Shown here: in pieces, positions 36,326 to 47,192 of the stretch | How positions within the stretch are numbered: the first letter of the stretch is position 1 | Layout: each line of letters opens with the position of its first letter | Origin: RI-153 sp963721725 | GTDB lineage: Bacteria > Chloroflexota > Anaerolineae > Caldilineales > Caldilineaceae | NCBI GenBank assembly: GCA_963721725.1 | Contig: CAVRLX010000023.1 | Location: forward strand, 1 to 57,932 | Length of the DNA stretch: 57,932 nucleotides | Direction: 5' to 3' | Made by a program: the position numbers and the translations under genes | The notes under the pieces: generated by a model | The model's input: only the letters and a program-made list of their open reading frames with translations | What the model was told of the DNA's origin: nothing | Database searches by the model: none

Positions 36326-37690
36326 ATGAGCCGCTTTCAGACCTTTTGGCGACGCCAAGTTCCTCAACCGCCTGGGCCTGGCTTTGCTTTTCCCGGAAGT
36401 CGCCTCAACGCCTTTCGCCGCGACCCCACAGGCTATCTGGCAAGTCTGGCGCGTACGTACGGTGATATTGTGCATTTTTCGCTGGCGTCTCGAAATTTTT
36501 ACTTACTTTCCCACCCGGATCTTATTCAAAAAGTGCTGGTCAACGACCACACACACTTTCGCAAAAGCGCAGCGCAACAGCGCATGCGCCGAGTATTAGG
36601 CGATGGATTGCTTACGAGCAATGGCGAGTTGCACACACACCACCGTACCTTGATCACGCCCGCCTTTCACAACAAGATGATCTCAGGCTACGCCAACACC
36701 ATTGCCACCGAAACAGCGGCTCTAGCCGCCGATTGGCAGCATGGCGCAACCCTCGATATTGCCGCAGCCATGAACCATCTAACCCTGACTATTATCGGCA
36801 AGGTGTTGTTTCGCACCGACTTTTCCGCCGATGCGCCGCGCATTGCTCAGGCCTTGACCGATCTGGTGGCCGTTTCCGACCCATTTTTAATGCCCTTTCT
36901 ACGTTGGATCGAATGGCTCCCCACACCCCGTTGGCGTCGCTTTCAGGCGGCAACTACCACCTTTGAAGAAATTTTAGGCCGGTGTATTGTCGATCATCGC
37001 ACCGACGAGGGCACTTCGGGCGATCTTCTCCATGCCCTGATCGCCGCCGAGCGCGCCGGAGAGGGCATCAATGCCGACGCCGTTTATGACCATATATTGA
37101 CGCTCTTCCTGGCCGGGCACGAGACCACAGCCAACGCTCTGGCCTGGACATGGTGGCTGTTGGCCCATGATGAAAAAGTTGAGGAGAGATTGCACCAAGA
37201 GGTGGATGCCGTGTTGACGGGCAAGCGGCTGCCAGGCATGGCCGATGTGGCCGCGCTGCCCTACACACGCATGGTGTTCAGCGAGGCCATGCGCCTTTAT
37301 CCCCCGGCTTGGATCATGGGGCGCCAGGCGCTCACCGATTACCGCCTGGGCGACTACACGATTCCGGCGGGGTCTACGGTGTTGCTGAGTCAGTGGGTCA
37401 CCCACCGCGATCCGCGCTATTACCCTGAACCGGAACGCTTTTTGCCCGAACGGTGGAACAGTGACCTACGCAACCAACGGCCGCGCTTTGCTTATTTCCC
37501 GTTTGGCGGCGGTCCACGTGTCTGTGTGGGTGCACAACTGGCCTGGACCGAGGGTATTCTGGCCCTGGCCTATCTTTCCCGACGCTGGCGGCTGCGCCCC
37601 CTTTCGCCAGCACAACGCGTGACCGTGGAGCCACGCGTGACCTTGCGTCCACAAGGGGGAATGCCCTTGACCCTGGAGTGGCGGGGGTAG
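36326..37690 (+). CDS. Cytochrome P450
   Basis: An intact 454-residue heme monooxygenase. The start at 36326 follows GAGGGAG. The proline-rich PQPPGPG at the N-terminus is followed by the usual fold. The I-helix has AGHETT (residues 263-268), the K-helix ExxR is in SEAMRL, the PERF-type motif is EPERFLPERW, and the heme loop is FPFGGGPRVCVGAQLA with Cys400 as the iron ligand. There is no membrane anchor, so the enzyme is soluble. The overall pattern is like the CYP102/CYP4-type fatty-acid or terpene hydroxylases. No ferredoxin or reductase is adjacent. Confidence 0.93.
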   Translation: MSRFQTFWRRQVPQPPGPGFAFPGSRLNAFRRDPTGYLASLARTYGDIVHFSLASRNFYLLSHPDLIQKVLVNDHTHFRKSAAQQRMRRVLGDGLLTSNGELHTHHRTLITPAFHNKMISGYANTIATETAALAADWQHGATLDIAAAMNHLTLTIIGKVLFRTDFSADAPRIAQALTDLVAVSDPFLMPFLRWIEWLPTPRWRRFQAATTTFEEILGRCIVDHRTDEGTSGDLLHALIAAERAGEGINADAVYDHILTLFLAGHETTANALAWTWWLLAHDEKVEERLHQEVDAVLTGKRLPGMADVAALPYTRMVFSEAMRLYPPAWIMGRQALTDYRLGDYTIPAGSTVLLSQWVTHRDPRYYPEPERFLPERWNSDLRNQRPRFAYFPFGGGPRVCVGAQLAWTEGILALAYLSRRWRLRPLSPAQRVTVEPRVTLRPQGGMPLTLEWRG

Positions 37691-37712
37691 CGAATCTATT
37701 GTTTCATGGCAT

Positions 37713-37803
37713 GTAACGATACAGGTCTAGGGTGCGACGCACTCGCCACACACTTTTCAAAACTGTTCTACTCTTGGCGAGTGCGTCGCACCTGAATCGT
37801 TAC
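37713..37803 (+). repeat. 92-bp-family inverted-repeat element, copy 2 (best conserved)
   Basis: GTAACGATACAGGTCTAGGG opens the element and GGTGCGACGCACTCGCCA forms the inner arm; the right half reads TGGCGAGTGCGTCGCACC then TGAATCGTTAC, the near-exact inverse. The loop is about 28 bases. It lies between the ends of the P450 and TspO-fusion genes, which converge here. Confidence 0.8.
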
Positions 37804-37813
37804 CCTGGCATTA

Positions 37814-39840
37814 TCATTTCTTGCGGTTTATGCGCCAAAGGGTGATGTTAAGAATGCTGGCAAAGGTGGCCCAGAGCAGATAGGGCACAAGCAGCAGCCC
37901 GGCCAGCGGCTTGATCTGATAAAAGCGTGCAGCGGTGGCAGCGATCATGCTCCATAGCACGCCGATTTCCGCCGCGGCCAGATCGAGTCGCTTCATGCCA
38001 AAAAAGAGAATCGACCAGAGGGCGTTGAAGGCCAGATGTACGCCATAAAACCCCAGTGCGCCTTGCGAGCGGGCATCCGTGGCAAGGTCGCTTGCTTTGC
38101 CTTTGCGCCCTTCTTTCCACACTAGCCAAGACGCTACCCCCATCATGGTGTAGAGCAGCGTCCAAACCGGGCCAAAGATCCACGCTGGCGGGTTCCAAGA
38201 CGGTTTGCGTAGCGTGCGATACCACGTGGAGACCGAACTAGCCGTAGCCGCTCCGCCAATCGCCGCAGCCACAAAGGGCAAAAGTAACGCCAATCCCAGG
38301 GCCAGCCCCTGTTGCTTGATCTCATTGTTCTTAGGGATCTGAGCCTCTGGGATTTTACTCTCTTCTTTTTCTGCGGATGCCTTGAGCGCGTCGATCATGC
38401 TCGAAAAAATCGGGCCGTGGATGGGGTAGAGCATGTACCAATAGAGCACTCCGACCAGCCCTTTGGGCGCGAAAAGGGCAGTCTGCGTCAATGTGCTTTC
38501 GCCGTTCGCACTCGGCTTAACCTCAAATTGCAGCCATGCCCGCCCTGGCACGCGCATCTCGGCGCGCAACCGCAACGATCGGTTGACCATCACATCTTCC
38601 ACCCGCCAAAAATCCACCGCATCACCCACCCGTAACGAGACCGGATTGCGCCGCCCGCGCCGGAAGCCCACGCCGCCCACCAGCCGATCTGCCATCCCGC
38701 GCAGTTGCCACGCCCAGGTAAAGGTCAGCCAGCCCTGACGTCCCCCCAGCCGCGTAAAAACCGCATAGATGGTTTCGGGCGTGGCCTGCACGGTGCGCTC
38801 ACGGTGTTCAAAAAGCATACCCTCGCGCTCGCTCAGAATCAGCGGCTCGCGGTCACCCTGGCTGGAATAGAGCGCATCGCTCCAAGAGGTTTCCACTTCG
38901 CGGGCATCGAGTTTGGCAAGCGCGCGCTTCACCGCCGCCCGATACCCCATCGGCACAATCGCAGGGAAAAGTTCGGCGGCGCTTTCGTTGTGGACAATTA
39001 CCTCGTTGCGCAGCCCCTCGATGAGCGGGCGCGCGAATGCCGCGCCGGGATGGGCGTCACCCAATGCACCCAATACGACGAGAGCCGCGGCGTCAGCACC
39101 GGAACCGGGATCAACCAGCGTTTCAGCCCGCGCACCTCGGCATAGCCGGTCATCATGCTGCCATAGGTGATCACATCGGCCCCGCCGATCTCGACGATTT
39201 CGCCACGGCTGGCGGGCTGTTGCAGCGCCGCCACCAAATAGGCCAGGACGTCGGCAATGGCAATGGGCTGAATGCGGGTGTAGACCCAACTGGGACAGAT
39301 CATCAGAGGCACACGCTCGGTGAGATAGCGGATCATCTCAAACGAGGTGCTGCCGGATCCCACAATCACCGCCGCCCGAAACTCGGTGACAGGCACGCTG
39401 GCCTGCCGTAACATTTCGCCGGTCTCTTGACGCGATTGCAGATGTTCCGAGAGATCCTCCTGCTCGGCGTCACCCAGACCGCCCAGATAGATCAACTGTT
39501 GCACGCCAGCGTCTGCTGCTGCTTGGCTGAAATTGCGTGCGGCGCGCTCGTCGCGGCTGTGAAAGTCATCGCTGCCGCTCATACTGTGGATCAGGTAATA
39601 GGCGGCATCAATTCCTTTGAGCGCCTCCGGCAAGCTCTCCGGTTTCAGCACATCGCCTTGGACAATTTCAATATTGTCGCGCCAAGTGCGCCCTTGAAGG
39701 CGCGATGGATCACGCACCAAGGCGCGCACGCTGTACCCTGCCTCCAGCAATTTGGGGATCAGCCGCCCGCCCACATAGCCAGTGGCGCCGGTCACGAGTA
39801 CCGTGCGAATTTCGTTGGGTGAAGCAGTTTGTTCGGGCAT
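37814..39840 (-). pseudogene. SDR-DUF2867-TspO fusion protein, one frameshift
   Basis: Start at 39840 (MPEQTASPNEIRTVLVTG) after AGAGG. Domain 1, about 1-290, is an atypical SDR with TVLVTGATGYVGGRLIP as the NAD(P) site and YYLIHSMSGSDDF. The frame shifts near 39030, after THWVTPIPA-like text. Domain 2, about 300-480, is DUF2867, an SRPBCC-like fold (REGMLFEHRERTVQATPETI). Domain 3, about 510-670, is TspO/MBR with five helices: WYRTLRKPSWNPPAWIFGPV, FNALWSILFFGM and LLWATFASILNITLWRIN. About 675 residues. TspO binds tetrapyrroles; the fusion suggests a redox enzyme linked to porphyrin or lipid handling. The SDR-DUF2867 pair is known; the added TspO is notable. Confidence 0.85.
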
Positions 39841-39913
39841 GGGGATCGCCTCTCTTTCAAGATTCAATTTCAATGATGTCAATTAGCGTATACAGACGGA
39901 CTGACAGTCCGTC

Positions 39914-40531
39914 CTACGATGGCACAAGATCGATCTGCCCGCCACGCTTGTTGGCATAGGCATCCACAATGGCGGCGGCGACGTCAGAGGGCTGAAGATG
40001 CGTTTTGGGAAGTTTGGCCGGGCCACGATCCCAAAATTTCGTCGCAACCGCGCCGGGACGGATCAGCGAAACCGTGCGTTTGCGCTCCTCTTTGCCCAGC
40101 ACCGCCACAAAAGCTTCCAGTCCGGCCTTGGCGGCGGCATACGCGCCCAACCGGGGCAGTTGCACTTGTTCGCTCAGCGCGCCGATGAAGGCAATGTGTG
40201 CGTCGTCGGCGAGCAGAGGCAAGCTGTGATGAAGCGCCAAAAACGCGCCGGTGAGGTTGGCGTTGATGACCCGTTGCCAGCCCGCCAGATCCAAATCGGC
40301 GGCTTTGGCAAACGCAATCTCCCCCACAGCGTAGACCCACAGATCGACAATGTCAACCTCGTGGCCGATTTCCAAAACGGCCTGACGCACACTGTACTCA
40401 TCTGCCACGTCGGCCTGTACGCCAGCGCCTGTGCGGCTTGTTCCCACCACACGCCAGTTCTCTTGGCGCAATCGTTGTGCAGTTGCAGCACCGATATCGC
40501 CGTCAATGGCCCAGATCATGGCTGTTTTCAT
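39914..40531 (-). CDS. Short-chain dehydrogenase/reductase
   Basis: An intact 205-residue SDR. The start at 40531 (MKTAMIWAIDGDIGAATAQR) has GAGGAT upstream; the open frame extends further but without a site. The cofactor loop reads WAIDGDIGAA, a variant of TGxxxGxG. N-A-N-L-T-G-A-F and YAAAKAG (Tyr-x3-Lys) are the catalytic parts, and GALSEQ replaces the usual Ser strand. It is oriented like, and lies 73 bases before, the SDR-DUF2867-TspO gene, so the two are probably co-transcribed. Substrate unknown. Confidence 0.88.
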   Translation of the reverse strand: MKTAMIWAIDGDIGAATAQRLRQENWRVVGTSRTGAGVQADVADEYSVRQAVLEIGHEVDIVDLWVYAVGEIAFAKAADLDLAGWQRVINANLTGAFLALHHSLPLLADDAHIAFIGALSEQVQLPRLGAYAAAKAGLEAFVAVLGKEERKRTVSLIRPGAVATKFWDRGPAKLPKTHLQPSDVAAAIVDAYANKRGGQIDLVPS

Positions 40532-40663
40532 GGGATTATCCTCAGCAAATCTCTCTCTTAAGTGGCGTAAAAGACAAGTACATCTATTTTTGTCCAACTC
40601 ATGTCCAGGTTTCAGTGAGGAAGCTTCGCTTTGGGGGACGGGAAGTGTAAATTCGTGCCAAGC

Positions 40664-40712
40664 CAAAGGAACACGCCGCCACATATGAGGTATGCGGCGG
40701 CGTGTTCCTTTG
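40664..40712 (-). terminator. Hairpin after the pullulanase-amylase gene
   Basis: CAAAGGAACACGCCGCC (40664-40680) is the exact reverse complement of 40696-40712, with a 15-base loop. It sits 21 bases past the stop of the amylase gene on the minus strand and probably terminates it. No long T tract follows, so it might act mainly as an mRNA 3'-end stabiliser. Confidence 0.6.
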
Positions 40713-41559
40713 TTAATACCCTTCTGGGTAACTTAACGTCCGCTGATCACCGGCACAAAGAGGCTGAAACTTTGTTCTTCGGCTTGGGCGCTGCGTTGAC
40801 CATTTTGAACCTGTACGATGAGGCCAATCGCGGCGGCCCCGCTGACCGTGCTATTCTGGTCCACGTCCACACGCTGACCATAGAGCAGGCCGCTGAATTG
40901 GCTACCGTGATGCAGTTTGACCGTGCCGTTGGGGGCCATGAAACTGCCCACATAGACGCCATTCTTGTGCAGGTCCACATTTTTGCCGCTGATCACCAGC
41001 AGATCAGTGGCTGTGCCCTGGATGCGTCCCTGATCCTGAATTTTCACATCGTCAACCACGCGGATCACCGTGGGGCCGGTGATATTAAGTTGCACATTTT
41101 TGTCTAGATCCAGCTTTTGGAAGCTGTAATCGCCCGCCGCCAGGGTCAGAAAAGCATCAGCTTTGACGTCGAGCTTGCCATAGCTGCCCGGCGAGAGGGT
41201 GAGGCTCTGATTCTTTTCCACCTTCACATCGGGACCGCCTGTGCTAAACGCGGCCGGTGTGAAGAGGCTTGCACTGGCCCAGGGCGAAACCCCGCTGTTC
41301 TGGCTAATGGAGCCGCTGACATTGGCCCCCTGGTCGAGAGAGACCGCCCCGGCGGCGGTGGCGTTGCCGTGAATACGGCTATCTTTCTTCAAGCGGATCT
41401 CGCCGCCCGCTGCCACATTTCCCGCCACCTGGGCCAGTTGTTCCAGATCGATCTTGCTGAGGCTGCCAATGGAACAGCCGATCTGGCTCTCTTTGCCCAC
41501 GGTGAGATCCTTGTTCGTGGCAAAAAGACATGTGGTCAAGAAGCCATTCACCGGGGTGG

Positions 41560-42090
41560 CTGTGGAGGTGGCTGTGGAGGTAGCCGTCGACAATGGCGTT
41601 TGGGTGGCCGTGGCCGTTGGCGTGAATGTTGGTGTCGCGGTTGGCGTTAATGTGAATGTAGCTGTTGCAGTGGACGTTGGCAATGGTGTGTGTGTCGCTG
41701 TCGGCGTCGCAGTCGGCGTTAACGTGAATGTCGAGCGTCGCGGTTGACGTCTCAGTATTCGTCGGCGTCGCAGTCGGCGTTAACGTGAATGTCGGCGTCG
41801 CGGTTGACGTCTCGTATCCGTCGGTGTAGCCGTTGCTGTCGCTGTTGCCGTCGCGGTCGGTGTCTCGGTATCCGTCGCGTCGCAGTCGGCGTATGTGGTC
41901 GCCGTCGCGGTTGGCGTCTCGGTATCCGTCGGCGTAGCCGTCGGGGTTTCGGTGGCAGTTGACGTAGGGTTTGGCGTCACTGTCTCCGTGGCCGTTGGTG
42001 TGGCTGTGGCTGTAGCCGTCGGGGTAGCTGTGACAGTTGACGTTTCCGTTGGCGTGGCCGTGGGGGTCACCGTCGGCGTAGCAGGAACCG
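41560..42090 (-). repeat. Tandem six-base-like repeat coding a Thr/Pro/Ala/Val linker
   Basis: The DNA is made of degenerate GTNGCNGT-type units that code TPTATPTETPT-like text on the minus strand. It links the amylase domain with the C-terminal beta domain. The repeats make slippage and assembly errors likely, and indeed the frame changes at least once between 41680 and 41890. Such T/P linkers are typical of secreted Chloroflexota enzymes and may be O-glycosylated. Confidence 0.7.
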
Positions 42091-45000
42091 CGTCTGTGTG
42101 AATGGCGAAGCTATCCAGGCTGCTCAGCGTTTGATGCACAATCTGACCGCTGCCGTTCACAGTGATAGCGCGCCCGGCACAGCTTCCTGAGGGGGCAACG
42201 CCGCCCTGGGTCACGTCACAGTAGACGCCAGCCGCCATGCCCGTTTGATAGGTGGTCACCGCGGTGCTGGCGCTGCGGTTGAGGGCAACAAAGCCCTTGC
42301 TGCCGCGGCCAAAGGCAATGTGATTGGAGGGATTGCCGCCGATGTTTTGCCATTGGGTCACTGCCTGGCCCGCCGTGACAGCACGGAAGCCCACCATGCC
42401 GGCAATCGCCGCGTGGCGATGTTCGCACACATATTTGCCGTTGGTGTAGCTGTTGGCACAGTTCGTCGGCACATCGCCCGCGCTCTGCCCTGCGCCATAG
42501 ACGGGCAATGTTGCGCCGCTTGTCCCTGCGCCGCCGTTCACCGTGGGTGGGCCTTTGCTGTCGCCGCTGTTGCTGGCCGGATTGTTGCTCCAATAGTAGC
42601 TGGACATCACCGACGGGTAGCCATACGGATAGGCCAGCATGAAGACGTTGCCCAGGTTATAGAGCGCGAAGCCGTCGCGGTGATCGAGCACAAAAGCGCC
42701 GCCCGCGCCGTGGCCGCTGCTGGTTGTCATGGTTGTCGGTAAAGACCACGGCGAAGGCACTGTTCAGCCAGCCGTTGCCAAACGTTTGCAGGCTGCTCAG
42801 GGAACCGTTGTTGTTGAGGATGCTGCCCAAGGCGATGCTATAGTTGAACTCGGTGACATCGCCGTTGGGCGTGTATTCAAACGACTTCACCGGTTCGCCG
42901 CCCTGGTCGATGACCTCCTGGAAGACATAGGGGCGTCCGCTGCCGTATTGGGCTGGGCGGGTGAGGCCGTTCAGAAGGGCGGCAATGTCCTGGCTGGGCA
43001 TATGCTTGGCGGCGTCGATGCGGAAGCCCGCCACGCCCATGTCCAGTAGCTCTTGCAGATAGGCGCGCAACGTAGCCCGGACCCCGGCCTTGCCTGTGTC
43101 AAGATCGGCCAGATTCACCAACTCACAGCTCTGCACTTCCGTGCGGTTGCCGTAGTTGGTGATGTCGTTGCCTGCCGTGCCACAGGCGTGGAAATCGCTC
43201 GGCCCATACTGGGGATAGCTGTAATCGGTGTAGGTGGAGCCGTCTGTGCCTGTGCCGCTGCCCACGCCCGTGGTGTGGTTGATCACGGCATCCACATAGA
43301 TATCCACACCCAGCGTGTTACAGGTGTTCACCATGCTTTGGAACTGGGCCAACGTGCCGCTGCGACTGGTCATCTTGGTGGTGTCGTGGGTGACGGGCTG
43401 ATAGCGGACCCACCAAGCGTAGTCGGGGCCAAAGGGCGGCACATGCTCCATGGGCGGCGAGACCTGCACGGCATCGTAGCCCTGGGCGGCCAGATAGCTG
43501 CACTCTTTTTCAATGTCGGACCAGGTCCACTCGAAGAGGTGGACAAAGACGCCGCCCGCCGCCGATGGCGCTGGATCAGCACTGGGCACAACAGTGAGAA
43601 GGCCATCTTCGCCGCTGCGCCACTTTTTATCCTCGCCTGGCTTCTGGCAATAGGCGGTGAAGCCATAGGTTCCCGGTTGGAGCGCCGCCGTAGGGATGGT
43701 CGCCATGTACTCGTCGTTGTTGCCAATCTGCACGTTGAAGGCCATGGCAAGATCGCTAAAGGGATCGCCATAGCGGCCCCAGTGCAGCGCACATGAGATG
43801 CCCGCGCCCTGGCCCGGCGCTTCGGTGATGCCGGCGGCGTAGACCTGTACATAGACGGTTAGACCGCTGTTGCTGCCCTGATTGATGGCGGTGCTGCTGC
43901 CACCTGTGGGGTACATGTTGCCCACAAAGCCAATCGTGCTGGCGGGCAGGATGGGCTGCGTGGAGACAAAGACGGCGGTGGTGCGGGGCGGAATCGTGAA
44001 GACATCGGTGCTGTCGTTGAAACTAGCACCCTGCACCACGGGATCAGCGTCGATGGTGTCGGCCAGAACGGGGTGCAGCGTAAAGCCATTGGCTCCCGTC
44101 GCCGTAAAGGTACGTGCCACTTTGTTGGCATTGAAGAAGACCAGAATCGTCTCGGAGTTGGGATCAAGATCCGGGCTGGGGCTGTCGTCCAGTTTCATCA
44201 CCAACAGGCCGTCTACACTGTTGCCGCCGTCCAAGAAGTTGACGCGATGATTGACCTCGGCTCTCGGTGCGCAGGCGGAAGAGCGGCGAACTCTGGCGAA
44301 TGCGCAGCGTCTCGCGCAGGTGTGCCGCCGCCGCCACCGCATTGGCCGAAGAGGGGTTCAGGCTGCTATCGGCCAGCAGCGGCCCCATGATGCCCCAACG
44401 GCTGCTGTTGTCCCAGGCCGGGGGCAGGCCCACGCCAAAGTTATTGTCATACGTGCCGTCGGCATAGCTCCAATCCACACGATTGAACCAGTCACCGCTG
44501 TCATAGCTGTTGCGATCCAGCGATTTGGAGCGCAGAATGTCCGATCCCATGTGGAAGAAGGGCACGCCCTGGGCCAGACCGATAACGCTCAGGCCCATGT
44601 TCTGGGCACGTACACGGTCGGCCATGCTGGTCACCGCCGTGCCGTTGGCCCCATTGGGCAGTTTGAAGATGTTTTGATCAAAGAGCGTTTCGTTGTCATG
44701 TTTGGAGATGTACGGCACGCTCTCCTGGGGATCATCGGTGAAGGGGCTGCCCGCGCCGCTCCAATCGGTGCCACTGCCGCGGAGCGCCGAACGCAGGATG
44801 TTCTGGGCATTGTGCAGATCACTTTGGAAGCGGTTGGCGTAGGAATAGCCGTTCCAGTCATAGCTCAGGCCGTTGATAAAGCCCTGTTTGCGGATGCCTG
44901 TGGTATCGGTGCTGTAGCCGCCGTGGGCGGCGTCGCGGATGATGTCATTGAAAAGGCCAATGCCTGTGCCCGTCATGTTGTATTTCTGGGCATAGCAGTT

Positions 45001-46595
45001 GGGGCAGGTCGTCAGCCCTTTTTCCAGCGCCGAGCCGAAATCCCAGCCCTCGCCATAGAGATAGATGTCGGGATCAATGGCGGCGATGGCACTTTGCACG
45101 GTGAGCATGTTCTGGCGGGTGTGGAAGTTCATGAGATCAAAGCGGAAACTATCGACCTTGTAATCCTCTGCCCAGCGCGCCAGCGTATCCACCATGAGCT
45201 TCTCAAACATGGCATATTCCGACGCCGTGTCGGGGCAGCAGCTTGTGTTATACGCGGCGCCGGTGGCGTCATAGCGGTAATAGTAGCCCGGCACGATCTT
45301 GTCCAGCACTGATTGGGGATCGCTCTGGCCGGCAGAATTGGTGTGATTATAGACCACGTCCATGACCACGCGGAGGCCATTCTGGTTAAGCGTCTGCACC
45401 ATGCGCCGGAATTCGACAATGCGCCCAACGCCGTCGGGATCGGTGCTGTACGAGCCTTCAGGCGCGCCGTAATGGAAGGGATCATAGCCCCAATTGAAGC
45501 CATCTATAGCGCGGGCCGCTGCCAATGGCCGCTTGCTGATCCTGGGCATCCCGCGCGAAGCCGGTGGGGGCGGGATCGACGATGCGCGGCACGTTGCTTT
45601 CGTCCACCGAGGCAATATCAAAAACGGGAAGCAGATGCACATGGGTCAGCCCGGCATCCTGAAGTTGGAGCAGGTGATCCATGCCGTTGGAGAGCGTGCG
45701 CCCGTCTTGGCCGTCATAGGTGAAGGCGTTGTAGGTGCCTCGATCCGCCAGAGTCACTGTGGCATCGTTGATGCTAAAATCGCGGACGTGGGTCTCGTAG
45801 ACCACAATATCTTCCGGCGCAGCCAGGGCGGGCTTAGCGAAACTATCCCAGTCGGCGGGCTTGAGATCGGCGTCGGCCAGATTGACAAACTGGCTGCGCG
45901 TGCTGTTGGTGGAGAGGCTGACGGCGTAGGGGTCGGTGACCAGATCGGTGGTCACGGCGTCAATTTCGGGGACATAGAGGTCAATTTCAAACAGGTAGAA
46001 GTTGCGATCCCAGCCAATATTGCCCGTCAGCGACCAGACGCCGCTGGCTGTGTCCAGGCTCATGGTGTGGCTGCTGAAGCTGGTTGTGGTGGAGTTTGCG
46101 TAGCGGCGCAGGGTGACGCTTTTGGCCGTGGGTGCCCATAAACGCACAGTGGGCGCGCCCGCCGCATAGACAACCCCCAGCGCGGTATTGTTCGCCGTGC
46201 CGTTGTCCACGTAAAGGTGATCAAGCACGCCCTGAATCTGCACCCCGGTGGCAGTGATCAACGTGCCGCTGCCGTTGTAGGCGGCCACCACAAGCTGCCC
46301 CTTGAGCAGATCTTTCACTGTGGTGGCTGTGGTTCCGCCGGGCAGGGTCAGGCGGATCTTGCCGCCGGCGTTGGGGTTCTTGAGATAACTCGCGCCGTTC
46401 ACTGTACCGCTGGCGGTGAGGGGGAGATAGCCGGAGCTGTTGAGATCGATATAGGGGGTGGTGGCCGCAGCCGTGGTCACCGCGCCGTCGGGATCGTAGA
46501 GTAGTTTGTAGCTGCTGGCGGCGCTGTTGTTCCAGGCAATCGTGGTTGTGTCCAGCCAGAGGGCGCGGCGCTGGCTGACAGGGATTGCGGCGGGT

Positions 46596-46795
46596 GGTGT
46601 CGTGGCCGTTGCTGTTGGCGTGGCGGTGGCGGACGCAGTATTGGTTGCGGTTGCCGTCGCCGTGGGGGTCACGGTTGAGGTTGAGGTTGATGTGGGTATA
46701 GACGTTGAAGTAGATGTAGACGTTGAAGTGGCTGTTGGCTGAGTGGTGTTGGTGGCTGTGGCCGTAGTTGTTGCCGTGGCCGTGGGGGGAGATAC
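46596..46795 (-). repeat. Thr/Ser/Pro-rich linker repeat near the N-terminus of the amylopullulanase
   Basis: Codes for PTATATTTATATNTTQPTAT followed by an alternating STSTST stretch that includes IPTSTSTSTV. It separates the first small domain from the pullulanase N-domain. The alternating T/S pattern comes from a six-base DNA repeat. Confidence 0.65.
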
Positions 46796-47192
46796 AACCG
46801 TGTAGCTCCAGTTAAAGCCGGTGAAGCCATATTCATTGCCCGATTCGGTTGCGTGTAAAAAGCTGATAGCGCACAAAAGTGCCCACAGGTTGGGCGGGAA
46901 TATCAGCGCGCCAGTTGGCCCCAGAGAAGCTTGGGTCAAACGTGCCCAACACTTTGACATAGCTGCTGCCAATGTTGTACTCAATGCCGGCCGTCTCACC
47001 GAACGCAGTATCGCTGTTCATCCACACACGCACCGTATCGGCACTGGTGGGGGCGGCGGGCACTTGCGCCACAACAGTACGGAACGTAGCGGCACTTGCT
47101 GTTTGCAGCATGAGTGCGCCGAGAAGCGTGGTTAAGACCACGGCCATCAACACGCGTGGCACTTTTAGCCAGTGAAAAAGCTGGGAACGCAT

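Larger units (their letters stand above)
40733..47192 (-). pseudogene. Giant secreted amylopullulanase: GH13 pullulanase plus GH13 alpha-amylase, frameshifted
   Basis: Start at 47192 (MRSQLFHWLKVPRVL) after AAGGAGAAGG, with a signal peptide ending near ALMLQTASA (residues 1-34). In order follow a CBM-like start domain, a T/P-rich linker (46600-46795), the pullulanase N-domain, and a GH13 pullulanase with DGFNWGYDP, VVMDVVYNH, VDSFRFDLMN (nucleophile), YLYGEGWDFG (acid) and ISKHDNETL. Next come a beta domain and an alpha-amylase with VDAVINH, GFRIDAAKH, FQEVID and FTDNHDNQ, a second long T/P linker (41560-42090), and a C-terminal beta-rich domain ending SLFVPVISGR. Frame changes lie near 46850, 45520, 44260, 42700 and in the linker. 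About 2150 residues. It would cleave alpha-1,6 and alpha-1,4 bonds of starch or glycogen outside the cell. Confidence 0.85.

Noticed and set aside
41560..42090. Possible CRISPR-like array in the GTCGGCGT-rich tandem repeats
   Set aside because: Units are about six bases, without spacers, and code a T/P linker on the minus strand.
44251..45312. Ala/Val/Gly-rich open frame antisense to the pullulanase domain
   Set aside because: Looks hydrophobic but mirrors GH13 motifs on the other strand; a shadow.
40733..47192. Reading the pullulanase, amylase and C-terminal domain as separate genes
   Set aside because: Only the first part has a ribosome site and signal peptide; the following starts lie inside domains, and the joints coincide with frame changes.
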